A DNA stretch of 10,000 nt from assembly GCF_020217025.1 (NCBI RefSeq), contig NZ_JAIWOF010000188.1, forward strand, positions 1 through 10,000, in the 5' to 3' direction. A program made the translations under genes and the position numbers. Shown here in pieces: positions 5,484-10,000 of this stretch (position 1 is the stretch's first letter; the number at the start of each line of letters is the position of its first letter). The stretch is from Flavobacterium sp. (GTDB taxonomy: Bacteria > Bacteroidota > Bacteroidia > Flavobacteriales > Flavobacteriaceae). Under the pieces are notes generated by a model that saw nothing but the letters and a program-made list of their open reading frames with translations, did not search any database and was not told the origin of the DNA.

Positions 5484-6413
5484 ATGACAATTAAAATCCC
5501 AACTATCGCCGAACTCAAAGAAAAGCTTTCTTTACCGAAGCCGTGGGATAGTGTTGTCATTTTTTTGTTGAATATCTTAATTGCTATTCCACTTTTTTTA
5601 ATTGCACATCAAAATTTAATCGATTTAGAATGGTCACTGCATTTGGATAGAATTATCATATTCATCCTTATTCTTGTAGCCATTCAACTTGTTCTTCGAT
5701 TGGTAAAAACCATCATTATTCTGATTGTTTTCCTATACTTAATTGCTTTGTTGTACGGCACTTTGTTCGGGAATTATGGTTTTAATCGGGTTTTTGAAGA
5801 TTATCGTTATATGGTATATTCTATGAGCGAAACACCAAATCCGCAAGACATTATTGTAGCCAAATTGCTCCCCTTTCCAAACAAATCGAAAATTATCAAT
5901 GCGGTTGATTTCTCTAATCCAAAAGTTCGAAATTTTGCTTTATTCGCAACCACACAACATTTCCGAGAAATCAAACAAACGGGTGAAACCAGAAGAATGA
6001 TTCAATGTTTTGCTGTTTTTAAAGAAATTAGAAACCGTTGGAATTACGTAAACGATCCAAAAGGAAGAGAATATATTGCATATGCCTCTGAAAGTTTGCA
6101 ACACTTTTCGGGTGACTGTGATGACCACGCTATTTTGATGGCAGCCTGTATTAAAGCAATTGGCGGAACACCTAGAATTATTCATACTGGAGGTCATTTA
6201 TATCCTGAAATGTTGATTGGCAATAAGAACGATTTAGAAACCGCCATTTACTTGATTAAAGAGGTGCTTTTTAAACAAGAAAGTCACCACCAACTAATTC
6301 ATTATCATATTGATGAAAGAGGTCAAATTTGGTTAAATTTAGACTACACCGCAACCTATCCTGGTGGTAAATTTATGAGCGAAGAAATTCTTGGTGAGCT
6401 GACTTTTAATTGA
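5484..6413 (+). CDS. Membrane-anchored transglutaminase-like protein
   Basis: This 309-residue protein has an N-terminal hydrophobic region with about three membrane segments (roughly 23-42, 56-71 and 74-94), then a soluble transglutaminase-like domain (about 150-290). The papain-like triad is visible as C212 in S-G-D-C-D-D-H, H238 in G-G-H-L-Y-P-E, and D287 in L-N-L-D-Y-T. Proteins of this kind are usually thiol proteases or amide-modifying enzymes; the bacterial function is not defined. Which side of the membrane the domain faces cannot be read with certainty. The preceding gap is 27 bases and contains the short symmetric CGTTTTAAACG (5471-5481), so co-transcription with the upstream gene is plausible. 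The next gene starts 38 bases downstream. Confidence 0.82.
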   Translation: MTIKIPTIAELKEKLSLPKPWDSVVIFLLNILIAIPLFLIAHQNLIDLEWSLHLDRIIIFILILVAIQLVLRLVKTIIILIVFLYLIALLYGTLFGNYGFNRVFEDYRYMVYSMSETPNPQDIIVAKLLPFPNKSKIINAVDFSNPKVRNFALFATTQHFREIKQTGETRRMIQCFAVFKEIRNRWNYVNDPKGREYIAYASESLQHFSGDCDDHAILMAACIKAIGGTPRIIHTGGHLYPEMLIGNKNDLETAIYLIKEVLFKQESHHQLIHYHIDERGQIWLNLDYTATYPGGKFMSEEILGELTFN

Positions 6414-6451
6414 TAAAATTTTCTATATTTACAAAAATATTAACCTTACAC

Positions 6452-7045
6452 ATGAAAAGAATTAGCTGTTTATTGGGACTGTTTCTGTCGTTAAGTACTT
6501 TCGCTCAATCCTATGAGAGCAAAGCTACTGACACAATTACATCTCCTATATTTTCCAAAAAAAACGAAATAAAAGTAGATGTATTAAACTTAATTGGTAA
6601 TGGAAGATTAGGAATATCTTATGAACGATTTCTAAATAAAGATTTTTCAGTTGGTATTACGGGATTGGCTTTTAACAAATCAAATAAAAAAGAAGACTTT
6701 CTTAAAGATGATACTCGAACGATGATTGAGTATCAAGTAATTCCTTATGTCCGTTATGCGATGTCTAAAAGCGCTACAAATTTATACTACTTGGAAGCTT
6801 TCTCTGATATAAATGGAGGTCAATATAAAGAGCTAAAAACATTAAATAATGGTACGGCTGATTATGTTGTGGTAACTAAAAAAGATTACAACGATATTGC
6901 TTTAGGAGCAGCCGTTGGATACAAGTTATACTTTAAAGAGAGTTTTGTTATCGATTTAACAGTAGGAATTGGAAAAAATTTATTCAATAGTGATAGCCCT
7001 TCAACTGTATCTCGTTTAGGTCTTAACTTAGGTTATCGTTTTTAA
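6452..7045 (+). CDS. Secreted outer-membrane beta-barrel-like protein, function unknown
   Basis: This 197-residue protein has a clear signal peptide (residues 1-18, K-R then a hydrophobic stretch ending S-T-F-A, cleavage probably before Q19). The mature part has alternating hydrophobic strands with glycine and aromatic residues, for example V-D-V-L-N-L-I-G-N, G-I-S-Y-E-R-F and A-A-V-G-Y-K-L-Y-F. It ends L-G-L-N-L-G-Y-R-F, a C-terminal aromatic beta-strand typical of outer-membrane barrels. The exact family was not recognised; it may belong with small DUF3575-like barrels. The ATG at 6452 is chosen over an in-frame TTG at 6410, since only the former puts the signal peptide at the N-terminus. 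The lipoprotein gene begins 11 bases after its stop, so the two are likely an operon. Confidence 0.75.
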   Translation: MKRISCLLGLFLSLSTFAQSYESKATDTITSPIFSKKNEIKVDVLNLIGNGRLGISYERFLNKDFSVGITGLAFNKSNKKEDFLKDDTRTMIEYQVIPYVRYAMSKSATNLYYLEAFSDINGGQYKELKTLNNGTADYVVVTKKDYNDIALGAAVGYKLYFKESFVIDLTVGIGKNLFNSDSPSTVSRLGLNLGYRF

Positions 7046-7056
7046 AATAAAATACA

Positions 7057-7590
7057 ATGAAAAAATACATACACTATCTAACTATAGCTATCATCACATT
7101 ATTATTTACGGGTTGTACCGAAAGTGATGATGAATTTTTTGCAACAAAAGCGGTTACTGTTAACAATAAAATCGAAGTCAGTGCTTCTGGCAATGTTTTA
7201 AATGTTAGTTGCAACTTTGACAGAATTCTAAATTATGGTTCTGATGCTCCTCTAGATTTGTTTTTAACAACAACTTCAAGAGCATTCTTTTTTAATTATT
7301 CAATGCAAAAAAGAAACGCTTCAGGAACTTGGGAAAACTATGTTCCAACTACTCTAACTGCCACAAAAGGAGATAATTTTGTAGGAAGCTATATTTCAGG
7401 TATCCAGCAATTAGACGCTTTAGATACTACTTACGAATACGAAACTGATATCACATTAAGCCCAGGACAATACAGAGTAGTTGTAGAACCACGAATAGTT
7501 TCATTAGATTCTCAAGATGTAGTAACCGTTATAATTAATACTACTACAGTTGGTGCTGTAAATAATACTTTAGAATTTACAGTGAATTAG
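7057..7590 (+). CDS. Predicted surface lipoprotein, function unknown
   Basis: This 177-residue protein has a lipoprotein signal peptide ending in the lipobox L-F-T-G-C (16-20). The residues after the acylated cysteine are T-E-S-D-D-E-F-F. S-D-D followed by acidic or aromatic residues resembles the lipoprotein export signal reported for Flavobacterium johnsoniae, so display on the cell surface is predicted. The rest (21-177) is a threonine-, serine- and asparagine-rich, probably all-beta domain; no catalytic motif was recognised. It follows the barrel-like protein by 11 bases. A partner role at the outer membrane is inferred from context only. Confidence 0.72.
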   Translation: MKKYIHYLTIAIITLLFTGCTESDDEFFATKAVTVNNKIEVSASGNVLNVSCNFDRILNYGSDAPLDLFLTTTSRAFFFNYSMQKRNASGTWENYVPTTLTATKGDNFVGSYISGIQQLDALDTTYEYETDITLSPGQYRVVVEPRIVSLDSQDVVTVIINTTTVGAVNNTLEFTVN

Positions 7591-7653
7591 TTTTGTGTAA
7601 ATGTTGTATTGGGTTTGGGATATTTACGGCTTGTATGCAAGTTAAAAAACAGA

Positions 7654-8292
7654 ATGGATAAAGAAATATTTGAAAAAAGTTTTATCGAAAAATTAGACAA
7701 GAACTTTCCTGAATTATCAAAAAATTTTGACTTTAGATTTAAGATATTTTCTGAATTCAATACACTAATTTTTGAATTAAATAAATGCCTAATTCTTGAA
7801 CTGAATAGAGCATCAATAACCCTTACAAATCATTTACTAGAACGTCTTTTAAAATTGGCACTTATTTATAATGAATCAGGATTTGGACCAACACCTCTTG
7901 AAGAATGGAATGAAAAATTTGGCGAACCAACTAAAAAGTATAATTCAATTTCTTTAGGCAATTCTATTGAGTTATGTAAAAAGAAAAACTTAATCACTGA
8001 TTCTGAAAAAAATATTCTTTTCAATACAATTAGAGTTCTAATGAGAAATGGATTTTCTCACGCTGATTCGACGTATATTTTAGCAAACATTCCTGATGAA
8101 ACACCAATGTATGTAGGCAATTTAAAAAGGCCAAATGACAACCTAAAAGAAATTGGAGTGAATCAAAAAATAATTCCAACTTTTCAAGCCATACAGATGG
8201 AAAGTTTTGCAAAAGAAAATGCCAAACCTTATTTTCATTTTGTTTTTGATTTAACTCATAAAATAGAAAATCGAATAATTGATAAAAAATAA
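7654..8292 (+). CDS. Hypothetical helical protein with a HEPN-like Rx4H motif
   Basis: I do not recognise a named family. The 212 residues look almost wholly alpha-helical and charged, with leucine-rich helices at about 35-72 and a following segment G-F-G-P-T-P-L-E-E-W (76-85). In the C-terminal half, R131-N-G-F-S-H136 has the form R-N-x3-H, that is, the Rx4H pattern with a polar residue after the arginine, which marks HEPN-domain ribonucleases and their relatives. This suggests, without proving, a HEPN-type protein such as a toxin or defence RNase; no nucleotidyltransferase or other antitoxin gene adjoins it. The ATG at 7654 is preferred to a TTG at 7609, which would add 15 residues of non-helical sequence. 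G+C is strikingly low (13 of 60 in bases 7681-7740). The flanks look unlike the core genes. Confidence 0.6.
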   Translation: MDKEIFEKSFIEKLDKNFPELSKNFDFRFKIFSEFNTLIFELNKCLILELNRASITLTNHLLERLLKLALIYNESGFGPTPLEEWNEKFGEPTKKYNSISLGNSIELCKKKNLITDSEKNILFNTIRVLMRNGFSHADSTYILANIPDETPMYVGNLKRPNDNLKEIGVNQKIIPTFQAIQMESFAKENAKPYFHFVFDLTHKIENRIIDKK

Positions 8293-8451
8293 AACCAACA
8301 TACAGCAGCGGTTTGCTTCAATAACTACTACCGGATTTTCAACAGAAAATTTACTACTAAATGGAATATTTAGTTTATTTACAACATTTTATTATTGTTA
8401 CAACAACTATAAAAATTCAAACACTATAGCATTATAAAAATTTAAAAATCA
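8293..8451. other. Intergenic stretch after the HEPN-like gene, possible cassette boundary
   Basis: These 159 bases hold no gene. The start (8297-8325) is locally richer in G+C (ACAGCAGCGGTTTGCTTC) than the AT-rich genes on either side and looks like one arm of a long palindrome whose other arm is absent. The remainder is AT-rich with a small hairpin (8356-8374) and short symmetric arms TTGTT/AACAA at 8395-8406. No TAnnTTTG box for the next gene was found. Confidence 0.4.
8356..8380 (+). terminator. Weak hairpin, possible terminator of the HEPN-like gene
   Basis: ACTAAAT (8356-8362), loop GGAAT, and ATTTAGT (8368-8374) form a 7-bp perfect stem followed by TTATTT. The stem has only one G-C pair, so termination would be weak. 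Confidence 0.3.
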
Positions 8452-8940
8452 ATGCATTTAAAAATTTCATCAAAACTATTTTCTTTATCTAATAAGAAAG
8501 ATATTTATTTGAATGGTGAAAATTTATACAGTATGGAACCAACAAATATTGTTGGAGATTATTGTCTGAAATTAATTGAATTAAAAAGTGGATTTGTAAA
8601 AGCATTAATTGTAAGAAAAACTAACTTTCTTAGCGATAGTTTTACTATTCGTTTGTTAAACGAAGGAAATTTTCCCATACTTTTTTGTCGTAATGTAAGA
8701 TGGAAACATAATTACAATTGCGTATACAATGGAACTAAATATCGCATTGAAGAAATTAAAAAAAAATATGTGATTATTAGAAATGATATTATAGTTGCTA
8801 AATGGATAAAAGTGGAATACAATTCATTTGTAGAAGAAGATAATTTTGAAATTTTAGACTCTTGCAATGAATTAGAATTTATAATTTCTATGTGTTTAAT
8901 AATTTATCAAAAAGAAATTGTTAAAAGAAATCCGTCATAA
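8452..8940 (+). CDS. Hypothetical protein resembling the tubby/LURP-one fold
   Basis: The 162-residue product has no signal peptide. Its pattern of short beta strands ends in one hydrophobic helix, as in LURP-one/scramblase-related (tubby C-terminal-like) proteins. Matching points are the opening K-L-F-S-L-S-N-K-K-D-I-Y (8-19), paired strands around 86-111 (N-Y-N-C-V-Y-N-G-T-K-Y-R-I), the strand I-I-V-A-K-W-I-K-V-E-Y (113-123) and the terminal helix E-L-E-F-I-I-S-M-C-L-I-I-Y (140-152). This is a judgement by eye and could be wrong; bacterial members have no settled function. Codon use is strongly A/T (15 G+C in bases 8521-8580), like the preceding gene, which suggests common foreign origin. 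It converges on ung with 24 bases between the stops. Confidence 0.45.
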   Translation: MHLKISSKLFSLSNKKDIYLNGENLYSMEPTNIVGDYCLKLIELKSGFVKALIVRKTNFLSDSFTIRLLNEGNFPILFCRNVRWKHNYNCVYNGTKYRIEEIKKKYVIIRNDIIVAKWIKVEYNSFVEEDNFEILDSCNELEFIISMCLIIYQKEIVKRNPS

Positions 8941-8950
8941 TTTTAAATAT

Positions 8951-8964
8951 TGGTTATTAAACCA
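8951..8964. terminator. Small hairpin between convergent genes
   Basis: TGGTT (8951-8955), loop ATTA, AACCA (8960-8964) lies exactly between the two converging stop codons. On the minus strand it is followed by an A/T-rich run, on the plus strand by no T-run. It is too short to be a confident terminator. Confidence 0.28.
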
Positions 8965-9630
8965 CTACCACTCAATCTCACTTTTCCCTTTCTCCCTCAA
9001 ATACGCATTCGTCAATTTAAAATGATTATTTCCAAACCACATGCCTCTGTTGGCACTTAAAGGTGACGGATGTCCACTTTCTAAAACCAAATGTTTTTCT
9101 CTGTCGATAAGTTTGCCTTTTTTCTGAGCAAAACTACCCCATAATAAAAACACTACATTTTCAGATTTTTGATTAATCAAATCAATGGCAGCATCGGTAA
9201 AAACGTTCCATTTTAAATGTTTGTGGCTGTTAGCTTCGTCTTTTCTTACCGTTAAACCAGCGTTTAATAACAGAACACCTTGCTTTGCCCAACGTTCTAA
9301 ATTTCCGGAAGTTGGGAAAAGAATTCTATCATATTCGGTATTAATTTCTGTGAAAATATTTTTCAACGATGGCGGAATTGCCACACCATCATTCACCGAA
9401 AAACACAAACCATTCGCCTCACCTGTTCCATGATACGGATCTTGTCCAATAATCACCACTTTTGTATCTTGAAAATCAAATTGCTCAAAAGCCGAAAAAA
9501 TGAGTTCTTTGGGCGGAAAACAAGTCGTAATAGCGTATTCTTGCTCCACTTTTTGCATGAGTTCTACAAAATAAGGCTTCTGAAATTCAGACGCTAACAA
9601 GGTTTCCCAACTCTGATTTTTGATAAACAT
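8965..9630 (-). CDS. ung: Uracil-DNA glycosylase, family 1
   Basis: This enzyme removes uracil from DNA as the first step of base excision repair. The 221 residues are the normal length. Motif A is G62-Q-D-P-Y-H67, where D64 activates the water. The uracil-stacking phenylalanine is F77 in C-F-S-V. N123 in L-L-L-N-A-G-L-T-V reads the uracil edge, and motif B is H187-P-S-P-L-S192, the leucine being the DNA-intercalating residue. All catalytic positions are intact. The ATG (complement of 9628-9630) gives the usual family N-terminus, with S-W-E-T-L-L. The gene is divergent from the MutS2-type gene, and both serve DNA repair. Confidence 0.97.
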   Translation of the reverse strand: MFIKNQSWETLLASEFQKPYFVELMQKVEQEYAITTCFPPKELIFSAFEQFDFQDTKVVIIGQDPYHGTGEANGLCFSVNDGVAIPPSLKNIFTEINTEYDRILFPTSGNLERWAKQGVLLLNAGLTVRKDEANSHKHLKWNVFTDAAIDLINQKSENVVFLLWGSFAQKKGKLIDREKHLVLESGHPSPLSANRGMWFGNNHFKLTNAYLREKGKSEIEW

Positions 9631-9644
9631 TTTATAATTTTTAC

Positions 9645-9652
9645 CAAAAATA
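9645..9652 (-). promoter_or_regulatory. Putative -7 element for ung
   Basis: The minus strand reads TATTTTTG, matching TAnnTTTG, 14 bases upstream of the ung start codon. The nearest upstream TTG is only 13 bases away, too close for a standard -33 box, so the assignment is tentative. Confidence 0.3.
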
Positions 9653-9662
9653 TAAATTTCTG

Positions 9663-9694
9663 TTGCAATATGGATTTATTACTTTGTAACTTTG
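9663..9694 (+). promoter_or_regulatory. Promoter of the MutS2-type gene (TTG-N21-TAnnTTTG)
   Basis: TTG at 9663-9665 and TAACTTTG at 9687-9694 are 21 bases apart, an exact match to the Flavobacterium promoter pattern. The leader would be only about 14 bases, through an A-rich AGAAAAAGAAAA stretch before the ATG. Confidence 0.65.
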
Positions 9695-9713
9695 ACCTAA
9701 CAGAAAAAGAAAA

Positions 9714-10000
9714 ATGATTTCGATTACAGATAAAACGCTACAAGATTTAGAATTTAATACGGTTTTAGAAACCATCGCTGGTCGCTGCAACACTGATATT
9801 GGTGAGGCAAAAGCCATGGCGATAACGCCGTTCAAAAACAAAGAAGAATTGCTTATTAACTTAAAGCAAACTTCTGAATATTTATCTTCGTTTTCCAACA
9901 ATAACGCCATTCCGAATCACGGATTTGAGAACATTAACTACGAACTGAAATTTTTAGCCATTGAAGATAGTTTCCTAGAAGTAGGTAGTTTTAAAAAGAT
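9714..10000 (+). CDS. MutS2-type DNA mismatch-repair-like protein (partial, N-terminus only)
   Basis: The first 95 residues are visible before the window ends. The start M-I-S-I-T-D-K-T-L-Q-D-L-E-F-N-T-V-L fits the MutS2 N-terminal core domain, which opens with a similar L-E-F-x-x-V-L-E helix. Then come C-N-T-D-I-G-E-A-K-A (25-34), P-F-K-N-K-E-E-L (39-46) and Q-T-S-E-Y-L-S-S-F (52-60). MutS2 proteins lack the mismatch-recognition domain and act in suppression of recombination or in ribosome rescue, depending on species; which applies here is unknown. The ATPase and Smr domains would lie beyond the window. The ATG at 9714 is supported by the promoter just upstream. Confidence 0.82.
   Translation, partial: MISITDKTLQDLEFNTVLETIAGRCNTDIGEAKAMAITPFKNKEELLINLKQTSEYLSSFSNNNAIPNHGFENINYELKFLAIEDSFLEVGSFKK

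Noticed and set aside
5940..6197. 85-codon minus-strand open frame
   Set aside because: It is the complement of the transglutaminase catalytic region, where the plus frame has an intact triad.
8030..8212. 60-codon minus-strand open frame
   Set aside because: It is antisense to the HEPN-like gene. It was considered as an antitoxin but has no start context or recognisable fold.
8293..8340. Integron attC site after the HEPN-like gene
   Set aside because: The sequence looked like an attC half, but no RYYYAAC/GTTRRRY core pair or complementary second arm was found, and no integrase is in the window.
9185..9433. 82-codon plus-strand open frame
   Set aside because: It is antisense to ung, which has all catalytic motifs.
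9641..9910. 89-codon minus-strand open frame
   Set aside because: It overlaps the start and promoter of the MutS2-type gene on the opposite strand and lacks any family signal.

Overview
The window is AT-rich, with A-rich ribosome-binding regions, TAnnTTTG-type -7 promoter elements, a lipoprotein carrying an S-D-D-E motif after its lipobox cysteine, and core proteins that read like those of the family Flavobacteriaceae. A Flavobacterium or close relative is the best guess, from recognition of the sequences and not from a search.

Layout. Bases 1-819 (minus) hold the N-terminal part of a branched-chain/pyruvate-type 2-oxoacid dehydrogenase E1. A 336-base repeat-rich gap follows, ending in a promoter and a perfect 16-bp palindrome in front of an isopenicillin-N-synthase-family Fe(II) oxygenase (1156-2109), which is closed by a convincing intrinsic terminator. 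Next comes a 475-bp element (2203-2677): a GxxExxY-family PD-(D/E)XK protein gene bounded by 39-base inverted repeats. It sits directly upstream of a SUI1/YciH-like translation factor gene. A long same-strand series follows: a nucleoside phosphorylase, a GNAT acetyltransferase overlapping by 4 bases a cytosolic NMT1/THI5-like substrate-binding protein, a membrane-anchored transglutaminase-like protein, a small outer-membrane-barrel-like protein and a probable surface lipoprotein.

Bases 7591-8940 hold two very AT-rich genes that look accessory: a helical protein with an R-N-x3-H (Rx4H) HEPN-like motif, and a protein resembling the tubby/LURP-one fold. The window closes with a divergent DNA-repair pair, uracil-DNA glycosylase (minus) and the start of a MutS2-type protein (plus), sharing an 83-base promoter region.

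Most core genes here are ordinary housekeeping or metabolic functions without an obvious shared pathway. The parts that deserve a second look are the inverted-repeat GxxExxY element, the HEPN-like gene with its unusual flanks, the signal-less substrate-binding protein coupled to an acetyltransferase, and the palindrome at the oxygenase promoter. Short direct repeats occur at several gene junctions and in one case have become part of a coding sequence.
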